This document shows positions 1-8,238 of a stretch of DNA of 64,000 bases, one piece after another. The DNA lies in contig DASVAS010000046.1 of NCBI GenBank assembly GCA_036376245.1, forward strand, positions 1-64,000, written 5' to 3'. The notes beneath the pieces were generated by a model. It made no database searches. It was not told the DNA's origin and saw only the letters and a program-made list of their open reading frames with translations. The DNA is from DATARR01 sp036376245 (GTDB lineage: Bacteria; Acidobacteriota; Thermoanaerobaculia; Multivoradales; UBA5704). The first letter of the stretch is position 1, and every line of letters starts with the position of its first letter. Position numbers and translations under genes: made by a program.

Positions 1-1
1 C

Positions 2-127
2 ATTGAAGGCTACCTGGCGCAACACAACAAAGACCCCAAGCCGTTCATCTGGACGAAAAAGGCTGGCGATATCCTGGAGAAAGTCACCCGCGCCCGCCAG
101 TCCCTGGTTAAGAGCACATCTACTTGA
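2..127 (+). mobile_element. IS630-family transposase, C-terminal fragment (cut by window edge)
   Basis: The first 41 codons read as an open frame running in from the left edge and ending at TGA 125-127. The peptide contains NKDPKPFIWTKKAGDILEKV, close to the conserved tail of IS630/Tc1-mariner type transposases (pattern DPKPF-WTK-AD-ILEKV-RAR). Only the tail is visible, so whether the element is intact cannot be judged, and its catalytic DDE residues would lie outside the window. Nothing else coding is seen from 128 to 309, which should hold the right end of the element. I could not define the terminal inverted repeat without the left end. Confidence 0.75.
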
Positions 128-309
128 CCCACTACACTAGCGGCCGGCCTAAGCCGATTCGCGTTCGGCGTTCAGCCAAGCTTCTCGTCTCAGCCGGTCC
201 GCTCCTCTTTCGCCCGCTACTTTCTCTACTATCCCAGCGGTCGCCACTAGCCAGCCGCGCTGTCGGTTCTGATCCAATCCCTACATCTATAGGCCACAGC
301 CCCAGTTTC

Positions 310-1608
310 CTACCCCCCCACGATCTTCCGCAACAACGCGATGTTGTCGCGATGCCCGGTCAACCGCGCCGTGACCTTGCCGCGGATGGGGTAGCCCACG
401 AGGTAGAGGTCGCCGATAATGTCGAGGATCTTGTGGCGGGCGAACTCGTCGGGGAAGCGGAGGTCGGTGTTGATCACGTCGTCCTCGCCCACCAGGATGA
501 AGTTGTCCAGGCGGCCGCCTGAGCCCAGGCCGAGCTCGTTGAGCATCTTGAGATCCTTCATGAAGCCGAAGGTGCGGGCCGGGGCGATCTCGCGCTTGTA
601 GTCCTCGGGCGAGGTGAGCGTGAATTCGTAGGACTGCTCGCCGACCGGCGGCGGGTAGCGCAGCAGGTAGGAGACCGAGAACTCGTCCGCCGGCTCGATG
701 GAGAGCACCTTCTCGCCGCCGTTCACCTCGTAGCGGCGGTCGATCACCACCTCCCGCTGCGGCTCGTCCTGATCCACCACGCCGACCACCTCTTCGAGGA
801 TCTTGCAGAACTCCAGGGCCGAGCCGTCGAGCACCGGGATCTCCCCGTGCACCTTGATGAGCAGGTTTCCCACTCCGTAGGCGTGGAGCGCCGAGAGCAG
901 GTGCTCGACCGTCTTGATGTTCTCCCCCTGGACCGAAAGCGTGGTGGCGTAGTCGGTCTCCGCCACGGCCCGCACGTGCGCCGGGATCTCGACGCCGGTG
1001 GGGAGGGTCACGAAGTGGATGCCGCTGTTCTCCGGCAGCGGCTGGAGGACCATGCCGGTGCGCTGCCCGGAGTGGAGCCCCAGGCCGTAGACCACGGTGG
1101 AGTGGCGGATGGTGCGCTGGACGCGGCCGGTCTCGGCGAGGATCGGCAGGGGAGGCGGAGCGTCGAACCGGCGCTCGGGCTCGGGCGTGGCGCGGCTCCG
1201 CGAGCGTCCCGGCGCGGCCTTGGCGCCCGCCGCCCGCTGCGACTGCTTGTATTCGAGCGCCCCGGCCGCCGCGTCCACGATCCGGCGGTAGGAAAGGGGC
1301 TTCTCCAGGTAGTCGAGAGCGCCCATGCGGATCGCCTTCACGGCCGTGGCCGTGGTGCCGTGCCCGGACATCATGATCACCGCCGCCGTGGGGTCCATCT
1401 CGCGCAGGGCCTGCAGGGTCTCGAGGCCGTCCCGGTCGGCGAGCCAGATGTCCAGGAAGACCACCGCCGGCTTCTTCTTGCGGTAGAGGGCCAGGGCCTC
1501 CTCGCCGCTGGTGGTGGTCAGGGTCTGGTAGCCCTCGTCGGAGAGGATCCCTCCCACGGTGGAGAGGATGCCCGGCTCGTCGTCGACGATCAGGATCAGC
1601 TCGCTCAT
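310..1608 (-). CDS. lpxC: Response-regulator receiver domain fused to LpxC (UDP-3-O-acyl-GlcNAc deacetylase)
   Basis: The 432-residue protein has two parts. Residues 1-120 are a CheY-like receiver with the acidic pair D9/D10, the phospho-acceptor D53 (in VVFLDIW), S81 and K103 (EKP), so all phosphorylation residues are present. A Ala/Arg/Pro-rich linker (about 120-160) leads to a full LpxC from about 165 on. LpxC removes the N-acetyl group in the first committed step of lipid A synthesis using zinc. The zinc and catalytic motifs are visible: TVEHLLSALHA, ARHKILDIIGDL and TGHRDN. Plain LpxC is about 300 residues, so the receiver is an addition. The start is supported by a purine-rich GGAGAGG upstream. 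It follows kbl by 20 nt on the same strand. LpxC level is usually controlled by proteolysis; here phosphorylation could control activity (inference). Confidence 0.93.
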   Translation of the reverse strand: MSELILIVDDEPGILSTVGGILSDEGYQTLTTTSGEEALALYRKKKPAVVFLDIWLADRDGLETLQALREMDPTAAVIMMSGHGTTATAVKAIRMGALDYLEKPLSYRRIVDAAAGALEYKQSQRAAGAKAAPGRSRSRATPEPERRFDAPPPLPILAETGRVQRTIRHSTVVYGLGLHSGQRTGMVLQPLPENSGIHFVTLPTGVEIPAHVRAVAETDYATTLSVQGENIKTVEHLLSALHAYGVGNLLIKVHGEIPVLDGSALEFCKILEEVVGVVDQDEPQREVVIDRRYEVNGGEKVLSIEPADEFSVSYLLRYPPPVGEQSYEFTLTSPEDYKREIAPARTFGFMKDLKMLNELGLGSGGRLDNFILVGEDDVINTDLRFPDEFARHKILDIIGDLYLVGYPIRGKVTARLTGHRDNIALLRKIVGG

Positions 1609-1628
1609 GCGTTCCGCCTCTCCTTCCC

Positions 1629-2861
1629 CTACTGCCGGCCCGGGAAGCTCTCCAGCGCCTTCAGGGTGGAGTCGATGTCGTACGGCGTGTGGTCGGCGGA
1701 GACCTGGAAGCGGATCTCCTCGTCCCCGCGCGGCACGACCGGGTACTTGAGGCCGGTGGCCAGGATGCCGTTCTGGCGGAGGTGGCGCACCAGGGCGTTG
1801 GTCTTCGGCGTGTCGCGCACCATCAGCGGCACCACGGGATGCTCTCCCGGGATCGTCTCATATCCCAGCGCGACCAGCCCCTGCTCGAAGCGCGCCGTCA
1901 TCGCCCGCAGGTGCTCCAGCATGCGCAGGCCCTGGGGGCTGTCGAGGATCTCCACCGCCTTGAGCGCGGCGGCGGCCTCGCCCGGCGTGATGGGGTTCGA
2001 ATAGATATAGAGCGGCGCCGTCTCCCGCAGGTACTCCACCAGGCGGCGGCTGCCGGCCACGTAGCCGCCGTTGACGCCGAACGCCTTGCCGAGGGTGCCG
2101 ACGAGGATGTCCGAAGGCTTGGCGCCCGTGAACTCCTCGGTGCCGCGTCCGGTCGGGCCGAACGCCCCGACGCCGTGCGAGTCGTCCACCATCACCAGCA
2201 CGTTCTCGGGGAATTCCTTGTCGTAGCGCTCGGCCAGGGCCATGATCTCCGGCAGGGGAGCCCAGTCGCCGCGCATGCTGAAGATGCCGTCGGTGATCAC
2301 GATCACCCGCCGGGCGTTGCCCACCGACGCCTTCAGCTTGGCCTCCAGGTCCGCCATGTCGACGTGGCGGTAGATGTGCTTCTCCTTGGGACGGGCCAGG
2401 CGCATGGCGTTGATGATGCAGTTGTGGTTCAGCTCGTCGCTGACGATCACCGTCTCGGCCGTGATCAGCGGCACCAGCACCCCCAGGGTGGTGGCGTAGG
2501 CGGAGCTGAAGATCATCGCCGCCTCGCGGCCGTGGAAGGCGGCCAGCCTCCGCTCCAGCTCGACGTGCTGGCGGTAGGTGCCGCTGATGAACCGCACGGC
2601 GCCCGGCCCGGCGCCGAACTTCGCGGTGGTTTCCTCCTCGGCCGCGATCACCTCCGGCCGCAGGGCCATGCCGAGGTAGTTGTTGGAGTTCATCTTGAGG
2701 AACGGCTGGTCCCCTTCGCCTTCGAGCCGGTAGCGCGGGCCGCGCTCGCCTTCGGCGGGCAGGACCTCGAGGATGACGGATTCGTCGCCCTTGATCGTCC
2801 CGCGCTCGCGCAGGGCGTCGAGCTCGCTGGACAGGGCTGCCAGGAAACGGTCCTGTGGCAT
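1629..2861 (-). CDS. kbl: Glycine C-acetyltransferase (2-amino-3-ketobutyrate CoA ligase)
   Basis: This is a 410-residue fold-type I PLP enzyme of the alpha-oxoamine synthase family. It cleaves 2-amino-3-oxobutyrate with CoA to glycine and acetyl-CoA, the second step of threonine breakdown, in the cytoplasm. Visible marks are NSNNYLGMA near the N-terminus, VMVDDSHGVGAFG (the Asp and His that hold PLP), and GTLGKAFGVNGGY carrying the Schiff-base lysine. Length is normal (about 395-400 in E. coli). It sits 46 nt after the threonine dehydrogenase gene, its pathway partner, which separates it from other oxoamine synthases such as BioF or ALAS. Confidence in family is very high and in substrate high because of the neighbour. 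Confidence 0.93.
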   Translation of the reverse strand: MPQDRFLAALSSELDALRERGTIKGDESVILEVLPAEGERGPRYRLEGEGDQPFLKMNSNNYLGMALRPEVIAAEEETTAKFGAGPGAVRFISGTYRQHVELERRLAAFHGREAAMIFSSAYATTLGVLVPLITAETVIVSDELNHNCIINAMRLARPKEKHIYRHVDMADLEAKLKASVGNARRVIVITDGIFSMRGDWAPLPEIMALAERYDKEFPENVLVMVDDSHGVGAFGPTGRGTEEFTGAKPSDILVGTLGKAFGVNGGYVAGSRRLVEYLRETAPLYIYSNPITPGEAAAALKAVEILDSPQGLRMLEHLRAMTARFEQGLVALGYETIPGEHPVVPLMVRDTPKTNALVRHLRQNGILATGLKYPVVPRGDEEIRFQVSADHTPYDIDSTLKALESFPGRQ

Positions 2862-2907
2862 GGCGGCTTGTCTCTCCTTATGTCGCGCGGACGGAGCGCA
2901 GGAGCGC

Positions 2908-3888
2908 TCAACGGGTCCGCTTGAGCTTCTTTTCCAGGTTCTGGAGCATGTCCCCGACCATGGCCGGGAGATCGTAATCGGGCGACCAGTCCCATTCGCG
3001 ACGGGCGGCGCTGTCGTCGAGGGAGTTGGGCCAGGAGTCCGCGATCGCCTGCCGCACGGGATCGACGTGGTAGTCGATCTCGAACTCGGGGATGTGCTTG
3101 CGGATCTCCGCCGCCAGTTCCTCCGGGGTGAAGTTCATGGCCGTGACGTTGAAGGCGTTGCGGTGGGCGAGCCGGTCGGGCGCGGCCTCCATGACGCCGA
3201 TCACCGCCTTGATGGCGTCCGGCATGTACATCATGTCGAGGCGGGTGTCCGGCTCCAGGAAGCAGGTGTAGTGCCGGTGCCGGATGGCCTCGTAGAAGAT
3301 CTCGACCGCGTAGTCCGTGGTGCCGCCGCCGGGCGGGGCGCCGTAGGAGATCAGCCCGGGGAAGCGGACGCCGCGGGCGTCGACGCCGAAGCGGTGGAAG
3401 TAGTAGTCGCACAGCAGCTCGCCGGCGACCTTGGTGACGCCGTACATGGTGGTGGGCCGCTGCACCGTGTCCTGGGGCGTGTGGTCCTTCGGCGTGCCGG
3501 GACCGAAGGCGCCGATCGAGCTGGGGAAGAACACGGCGCAGCGGTTCTCGCGGGCCACTTCGAGGACCCAGTAGAGACCGTCCATGTTCACTTCCCAGGC
3601 GACCTGGGGCTTGCTCTCGGCCACGGCGGAGAGGAGCGCCGCCAGGTGGTAGATCGTCCCCACGCGATGGCGGCGGATCACGTCGTCGATGGACCGCTGG
3701 TTGGTGCAGTCCACGAATTCGAAGGGACCCTCGTTGCCGCGCGGCGGCATGCGGATGTCGGAGCCGATGACCCGGTCCTCGCCGTACCGCTGGCGAAGGG
3801 CGTTGACCAGCTCCGAGCCGATCTGGCCCAGGGCTCCGGTGACGAGGATGGCGCGGTTGTCTGAGCTGGGAGATTGGGGGTTGGGCAT
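2908..3888 (-). CDS. tdh: L-threonine 3-dehydrogenase, SDR (epimerase-like) type
   Basis: This 326-residue extended short-chain dehydrogenase oxidises L-threonine to 2-amino-3-oxobutyrate with NAD+. The Rossmann motif is TGALGQIGSELV (residues about 16-27), and the catalytic Tyr-Lys lies in TMYGVTKVAGELL with SSIGAFGP before it. FNVTAMNFTPEELA and the tail DDSAARREWDW are typical of the short threonine dehydrogenases related to UDP-galactose epimerase rather than of the zinc-dependent E. coli Tdh. The kbl gene directly downstream supports the function. The gene begins only 5 nt after vapC on the same strand, so the toxin-antitoxin pair and the threonine genes may be cotranscribed. The ribosome site is weak. 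Confidence 0.88.
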   Translation of the reverse strand: MPNPQSPSSDNRAILVTGALGQIGSELVNALRQRYGEDRVIGSDIRMPPRGNEGPFEFVDCTNQRSIDDVIRRHRVGTIYHLAALLSAVAESKPQVAWEVNMDGLYWVLEVARENRCAVFFPSSIGAFGPGTPKDHTPQDTVQRPTTMYGVTKVAGELLCDYYFHRFGVDARGVRFPGLISYGAPPGGGTTDYAVEIFYEAIRHRHYTCFLEPDTRLDMMYMPDAIKAVIGVMEAAPDRLAHRNAFNVTAMNFTPEELAAEIRKHIPEFEIDYHVDPVRQAIADSWPNSLDDSAARREWDWSPDYDLPAMVGDMLQNLEKKLKRTR

Positions 3889-3893
3889 CGTTT

Positions 3894-4307
3894 CTATGCG
3901 ATCGGACAGTACACGTCGATTTCCATCTGACGGAGCAAAGAGGCGAACGGCCGGTCCATGGTCAGGACCTGGGCTCCGTAACGCCTGGCGAGCACAGCGT
4001 ATACCATGTCGTAGACAGGATGTTTGTATCGGACGGCGGCGATCACCGCCTCGTGGATCAGGTCTTGGGAGGGGACGATGCCGTCGACGAGCCCCATCGC
4101 CTCTTCCAGCCGCGTGACAGCCTCCTCGAGCGGGAGGGTGCCGTGCTGGATGTACTTCCAGAGCCCGTTCCCGACCTCCGAGAAAAAGAGATCAGGGGCT
4201 GTCACCGAGACACTCTGGTCCAGGGCTTCGGCCAGGTTGCCGGCGTGTTCGGCTCCCAGGACCAGATGAACGGCCGCCGAGGCATCGAGGACGATCGCCG
4301 GCGTCAA
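3894..4307 (-). CDS. PIN-domain ribonuclease toxin (VapC-like)
   Basis: This 137-residue PIN-domain protein has the expected acidic residues: D8 in VLDASAAVHLVL, an E in FFSEVGNGLW, D in PVYDMVYAVLARR and D in VLTMDRPF. VapC toxins cut RNA and are held inactive by the partner antitoxin. The ATG overlaps the stop of the upstream antitoxin gene by 4 nt (ATGA), the classical arrangement for translational coupling. The target RNA cannot be told from sequence. Confidence 0.88.
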   Translation of the reverse strand: MTPAIVLDASAAVHLVLGAEHAGNLAEALDQSVSVTAPDLFFSEVGNGLWKYIQHGTLPLEEAVTRLEEAMGLVDGIVPSQDLIHEAVIAAVRYKHPVYDMVYAVLARRYGAQVLTMDRPFASLLRQMEIDVYCPIA

Positions 4308-4549
4308 CGGTTGCGATCCTCACGGATCAGCTCCGCTGGAGAGACCGGCAGCTTGCGGGGCGGTTCCGCCTCGATGCGAGCCTTCACGCGTCGCAGCACC
4401 TCCAGCCGCCGTTCCCGCGCCACCAACTCCGGGATGCGGCGCAACTCGACGATCGCCTGCTGAGCCATGCTGCGATGCTCGGTCCGTGCCCGAAGAGCCA
4501 GAGCTTCGTAGACTTCTTCCGGCATGTCGCGGATCTGAAGAGAAGGCAT
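4304..4549 (-). CDS. FitA/VapB-like ribbon-helix-helix antitoxin
   Basis: This 81-residue protein begins MPSLQIRDMPEEVYEALA, the beta-strand and first helix of Arc/FitA-type antitoxins, and has a charged C-terminal tail that would bind the PIN toxin. I chose the ATG at 4549 because AAGGAGGA lies 7 nt in front of it; longer upstream frames lack such a site. The next gene is its toxin, overlapping by 4 nt. Antitoxins of this class usually repress their own promoter. Upstream (4550-4689) lies the divergent promoter region shared with the lanthipeptide-like gene. Confidence 0.87.
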   Translation of the reverse strand: MPSLQIRDMPEEVYEALALRARTEHRSMAQQAIVELRRIPELVARERRLEVLRRVKARIEAEPPRKLPVSPAELIREDRNR

Positions 4550-4689
4550 CTTCCGTTCCTCCTTCATGACTTCATCATAGTGCATGCAGTCTGGTGAATC
4601 CAGAGTAAGAAGTATTGAATTCAAGGTTCAACTGGCCTACTCTGGAGCGGTCTTTAGAAAGTCTGAGTCTGCTCCAAAGGAGGCCTGTG

Positions 4690-4911
4690 ATGAGGAAATT
4701 GCGTAAGCTTTCTCTGTCTCGCGAAACTATCCGTAACCTCCAGCACGCCGAGTTGCGTATATTCGGGGGAACCCTCTCCAACACCCCTGGGACTTGTGGC
4801 GTTTGTAGCGGCGGCTGTACCGGCGAGTACGACTGTTCGGTGACCGACTGCTCCTATGTATGCATAGCGAACAACGGCTGCGAGAGCACCGGCATGACGA
4901 ATTGCTGCTAG
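4690..4911 (+). CDS. Class I lanthipeptide-like precursor peptide
   Basis: The 73-residue peptide has a basic leader, MRKLRKLSLSRETIRNLQ, that follows the K-L-x-L-x-x-E-T-x-x-x-L pattern of class I lanthipeptide-type precursors known from Bacteroidota and Acidobacteriota. The C-terminal 45 residues are rich in Cys (9), Ser, Thr and Gly, and end in NCC, as expected for a core that could form (methyl)lanthionine rings. A strong AAAGGAGG lies 6 nt before the ATG. No LanB dehydratase is next to it; the nearest LanC cyclase is 5.4 kb away (10314-11609). A second peptide with the same leader plan is at 63362-63586. Modification is inferred, not shown. Confidence 0.75.
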   Translation: MRKLRKLSLSRETIRNLQHAELRIFGGTLSNTPGTCGVCSGGCTGEYDCSVTDCSYVCIANNGCESTGMTNCC

Positions 4912-5052
4912 CTGCGAAGAACAACGCCGGCGCCGCCCAGGATTACGGGGGAGTTTCCCGCGGTCAGCTGTCGCTCCCCGTTCAGGAATCCGGTGGGGAC
5001 CGCCTCGGGTTTAGGATCTCGCGAGGGGCATCTTCTGGCCCCTGGAGATGCC

Positions 5053-5316
5053 ATGGAAGAGGCGGTATTCTGGGAAGACAGCCTGGACCTGCACGGCTTC
5101 GAGCGCGAAGAGGCCGTCCTGGAGCTGGACGTCTGGCTCAACCAGGCGTTCCTGCAGGATCTCCGCGCGGTCAGGATCATCTGCGGCTGGGGTGCGGGCA
5201 TCCTCCTGAAGAGGATCGAAGAGGAGCTGGCCCGTCACCCGCTCGTCGAAAGCCACCGCCTCGACGGACCAGCCTTCATCGTCGGGATCATCCCCCGATC
5301 CAACGACGGATACTGA
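5053..5316 (+). CDS. Smr-domain protein
   Basis: The 87-residue protein is almost exactly one Smr domain, with the hallmarks DLHGFEREEAVLEL and CGWGAGILLKRI. Smr domains occur in MutS2 and in small stand-alone proteins and can have nicking endonuclease activity. The start at 5053 is chosen because the domain begins just after it; an in-frame ATG 60 nt upstream would add only low-complexity sequence and has no better ribosome site. The gene stops 7 nt before the convergent Cys-rich gene. The exact substrate, DNA or RNA, is unknown. Confidence 0.8.
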   Translation: MEEAVFWEDSLDLHGFEREEAVLELDVWLNQAFLQDLRAVRIICGWGAGILLKRIEEELARHPLVESHRLDGPAFIVGIIPRSNDGY

Positions 5317-5322
5317 TCCGCC

Positions 5323-5556
5323 TCAGTTGGGTCCCTCGCACTCCGTGCAGCAGGTGTGAGAGGCTCCGTTGGAGCAGTTGTAGACCGTGCAGATCCTGGC
5401 GCCCAGACCTCCGGAGCAGATCTCGACGTACGAATCCACTTCGACGCAGGAGCCAGCCGTCGGCGTCGGGCATTCTTCGTCGCTGGAGAGGCCAACCCGT
5501 GGAGTGAGCAGGACGGTTCCGAGCAGGATGACGGTCAGGGCAAAGAGCTTGCGCAT
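5323..5556 (-). CDS. Small secreted Cys-rich protein
   Basis: The 77-residue product has a Sec signal peptide (MRKLFALTVILLGTVLL, cut near residue 25) and a mature part of about 50 residues with eight Cys, including an adjacent pair (HTCCTEC). AAGGAGGA 3-4 nt before ACC-ATG supports this start. I recognise no named family. Two other genes in the window have the same plan with different sequence: 34062-34430 and 48376-48627. Disulfide-bonded secreted peptide is the simplest reading; function unknown. Confidence 0.68.
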   Translation of the reverse strand: MRKLFALTVILLGTVLLTPRVGLSSDEECPTPTAGSCVEVDSYVEICSGGLGARICTVYNCSNGASHTCCTECEGPN

Positions 5557-5610
5557 GGTTCCTCCTTCAAAGATTCGGAGAAACTTTAGCATATGTTGTG
5601 GATTGAGGAG

Positions 5611-6297
5611 TCAGGAGCCGGACTGGCGGCGCAGGCGCGCGATCTCCTCCTCGAATTCGCGGGCGCGTGCCTCGGCCTTTCTGCGGGCTTCAGCCTCTTG
5701 ATCAGCCTTCTCCCGCCATTCATCTGTGGTCGGCAGGGGTTCTCCGGTCGCGGCGTCCACCAGCCGGACCCAATCCCCCTCGGGACGAAAGACCAACCCG
5801 GTCGTCCGGCTGGTCACCGAGCCGTCGGCGGCCGGAGGGATGGAGAGGTACTCGCCCTTGAGGAGGCGGAAGCCCTGGAGAGGCGGCTTCAGGTAGTCGC
5901 CCTCGGGATCGAACATGAAGTACTCGGGCACTCCCAGCCTGGCGTACAGCTCCTTCTTCTTGACGTCCTGCCGGCGGGTGCTGCTGGAGGTGACTTCGAC
6001 AACCAGGCTGGGGACTTTGCCTTCCTTCCAGAGCAGGTAGTAGTCCCGGAGAGGTTTCGAAGGCACCCCTTTCACCACGTAGACATCCGGAGAGACCACA
6101 GCTTTCGGGTTGCCTTCCTCGTAGTAGAAGAAGTTGTTGGCGGAGACCAGGACATCCGAGACTCCGGCGTAGCGATCCTTGAGCGCCTGGTAGAGGTAGA
6201 GAATCACCTCGACATGGAAGCCGGTCTCGGCTAGCGGCTTGCCGTCACCCGTCGGGTACTCGATTTCGGTCTTGCTCTTACGGCTCATTGCGGCCAT
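5611..6297 (-). CDS. Uma2-family (DUF820) PD-(D/E)XK nuclease-like protein with coiled-coil tail
   Basis: The 228-residue protein has the Uma2 fold: VSPDVYVV supplies the active-site Asp and LVVEVTSSSTRRQDVKKK supplies the E-V and Lys of the PD-(D/E)XK core, followed by YFMFDPEGDY. The last 35 residues (EWREKADQEAEARRKAEARA onwards) form a charged coiled coil, common in the versions found in cyanobacteria, Planctomycetes and Acidobacteria. Uma2 proteins are multi-copy in such genomes and their biological role is poorly understood. No obvious operon partner; 271 nt follow before the next gene with nothing coding seen. Confidence 0.85.
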   Translation of the reverse strand: MAAMSRKSKTEIEYPTGDGKPLAETGFHVEVILYLYQALKDRYAGVSDVLVSANNFFYYEEGNPKAVVSPDVYVVKGVPSKPLRDYYLLWKEGKVPSLVVEVTSSSTRRQDVKKKELYARLGVPEYFMFDPEGDYLKPPLQGFRLLKGEYLSIPPAADGSVTSRTTGLVFRPEGDWVRLVDAATGEPLPTTDEWREKADQEAEARRKAEARAREFEEEIARLRRQSGS

Positions 6298-6568
6298 GGA
6301 TGCCGTCCCCTATTCGCAGTTCCGCTATTCCATCACCGGTGCCTCCCGGAACGCAACCTGCCGGACAGCCAGCCCCAGGTGATACTCCCTCAGCCAATCA
6401 CCAAAGGCAGGGAGTCCCTTGAGCTACGTCGGTTCGAGCATCGGGCCCATTCGCATCGAAGGTCTACTGGGCCGTGGGTGGGATGGGCGAGGCGTGCCTC
6501 GGCTACGACCCGAGTAGCTGAGATGGAGATAAAATAGGTCGCCACTAAAACAACCTCAGGAGGGCCCC

Positions 6569-6904
6569 ATGAAAGTCATCCAGGTCCAGACAGAGTCCGG
6601 CCGGACGGTCCATGTCGAAGTCGACGAAGCGCCCGAGGTGGTCGCCGCCCAGGTTGCCGGAGGAGAGATCGCCGGCGGGGGAGAAAGGATTCTCCAGGAT
6701 CTCCAGGAAGTGGCGCTGACGATTGCGGACGTCTGCCGCACCATCCAGGAACGCGCCGTCGCCGCCATGGAAAAGGTCAAACCGAGCGAATTGACCCTGG
6801 AATTCGGTATCAAGCTGGCCGGGGAGACCGGGATTCCGCTGGTGACGAAAGGGTCCGTCGAGGGCACTTTCCAGGTGACCGCGAAATGGGATTTCACGAA
6901 GTGA
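6569..6904 (+). CDS. Trypco1 (CU044_2847 family) protein
   Basis: This 111-residue protein matches the Trypsin-co-occurring domain 1 family: the N-terminal strand VHVEVDEAPE, a central helix, then ELTLEFGIKLAGETG and the end FQVTAKWDF. The family was described by comparative genomics in NTPase- and protease-centred biological conflict systems, where it is thought to act as a small adaptor or sensor. AGGAGG sits 7 nt before the ATG. The subtilase gene starts 9 nt downstream, which fits the family habit of pairing with a peptidase. Biochemical role is not established. Confidence 0.85.
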   Translation: MKVIQVQTESGRTVHVEVDEAPEVVAAQVAGGEIAGGGERILQDLQEVALTIADVCRTIQERAVAAMEKVKPSELTLEFGIKLAGETGIPLVTKGSVEGTFQVTAKWDFTK

Positions 6905-6913
6905 GGCGCCGCG

Positions 6914-8179
6914 ATGTGTGACATTCACGCCGGCGAGCTCCTTCTCTCCTTCCACCGGACAGATCGCGTCGGTGAGAGGTTGGTCCACATGATCCGCCGC
7001 GAAGAAGTGTCCCATGTGCAATGGATCGAGAACCTGGAGGACAAGCTCCATGGCCTCGATCTTGCGGTCCGCGAGGATCTCCAGTTCCGCTTCGTCCGGG
7101 TCCGGGTCCCGGAGGGAGAAGAGCAGTTCAAGGTCAATTACCTCCAGTTCTATTACAAGGCGATGACGGCTGGGGCTCTCTTGCGTCGGGACCTTGATCC
7201 CGAGCGGCACGGCGACCTGCTGTTCAACTCCGGCTTCCATTTCCAGGCGGTCCCCAATTCGGTGCTGTCGGTGACGGCAGGGGCGGCGCCGGGCGTGGGA
7301 TTCAACTTCTCCCCCTACCATACGCGCTATCGCACGAAGCTCGGCTGGAACGCCGCCCAGGTGGGTTTCGGAAAAAAGGTGATGGTCCTGGACACGGGCG
7401 TCGATCCCGCGTTCCAGCAGAACATCCTGAGCAGGAAAAACTTCGTGGATCCCGCGTCTCCAGGCAATGTGGACGACGACCATGGCCACGGCACGGCCGT
7501 GGCTTCGATCATCGGCGATCTCTGTCCCACCGCCGATTTCATCATCTACAAAGTCGCCGACGGCAACGGCCGCGCGAGCGAGTGGGACGTCCTGGCCGCC
7601 CTCGCGGCGGACGGTCCGGCGGAAATCGTCAACATCAGCCTGGCGTTCGGTCTGCAGGATACGCATTGCCCGAGGTGCGGCAGGGAATCCCGTTCGTCGC
7701 GTTCCGCCGTTTTCGAGACCCTGATCCACGACCTGGAAGAGAAGGACGCCGGACCTCTCGTGGTCGCGGCGGCGGGCAATAAAAAGGATACCTCGCTGGC
7801 GTTTCCGGCACGCTTCAAGGACGTGGTCGCGATCGCTTCGATCAACGACGCGGGGGACCTCTCGGATTTCACCAACCGTTCCGTAACGGATCACGAGGGC
7901 AATCCGCACCAGAACGTCTTCGTCCTGCCGGGCGGGGAGAAGGTGGCCAACAACAATCCTTCCGAGTACGTCGGCGACTCCGCGGCGGGCCACCAGTTCT
8001 GGGGCACCTCTTTTTCCGCGGCGTACGCCTCGGGTCTGATCGCGGGGTTATGGTCCCGGCCCGAGCACGCGGGCAAGGACCGGCAAGATATGCTGAAACA
8101 CCTGCGGAACAAGGCGGATGCGGGGCACCCTACCTACGTCGCCTCGACCCACGGCAACGGCCTGATGCGGTTCGCCTGA
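6914..8179 (+). CDS. Subtilisin-like (S8) serine peptidase, cytoplasmic, paired with Trypco1
   Basis: The 421-residue protein has the full S8 triad: Asp in MVLDTGVDP (about residue 159), His in DDHGHGTAVAS (about 193) and Ser in GTSFSAAYASG (about 366), with the oxyanion Asn in VVAAAGN. A 145-residue N-terminal region without recognised motifs precedes the catalytic part. There is no signal peptide, so it should work in the cytoplasm. A zinc-knuckle-like HCPRCG lies inside the catalytic domain, where most subtilases have none. It forms a two-gene unit with the Trypco1 protein just upstream. A defence or regulated-proteolysis role is inferred from that family. Confidence 0.88.
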   Translation: MCDIHAGELLLSFHRTDRVGERLVHMIRREEVSHVQWIENLEDKLHGLDLAVREDLQFRFVRVRVPEGEEQFKVNYLQFYYKAMTAGALLRRDLDPERHGDLLFNSGFHFQAVPNSVLSVTAGAAPGVGFNFSPYHTRYRTKLGWNAAQVGFGKKVMVLDTGVDPAFQQNILSRKNFVDPASPGNVDDDHGHGTAVASIIGDLCPTADFIIYKVADGNGRASEWDVLAALAADGPAEIVNISLAFGLQDTHCPRCGRESRSSRSAVFETLIHDLEEKDAGPLVVAAAGNKKDTSLAFPARFKDVVAIASINDAGDLSDFTNRSVTDHEGNPHQNVFVLPGGEKVANNNPSEYVGDSAAGHQFWGTSFSAAYASGLIAGLWSRPEHAGKDRQDMLKHLRNKADAGHPTYVASTHGNGLMRFA

Positions 8180-8238
8180 GGAGGTCCATCTGGGTTAGAG
8201 TGGAGCGACATTTTCGTCACAGGACCCAGGAGGATGGG

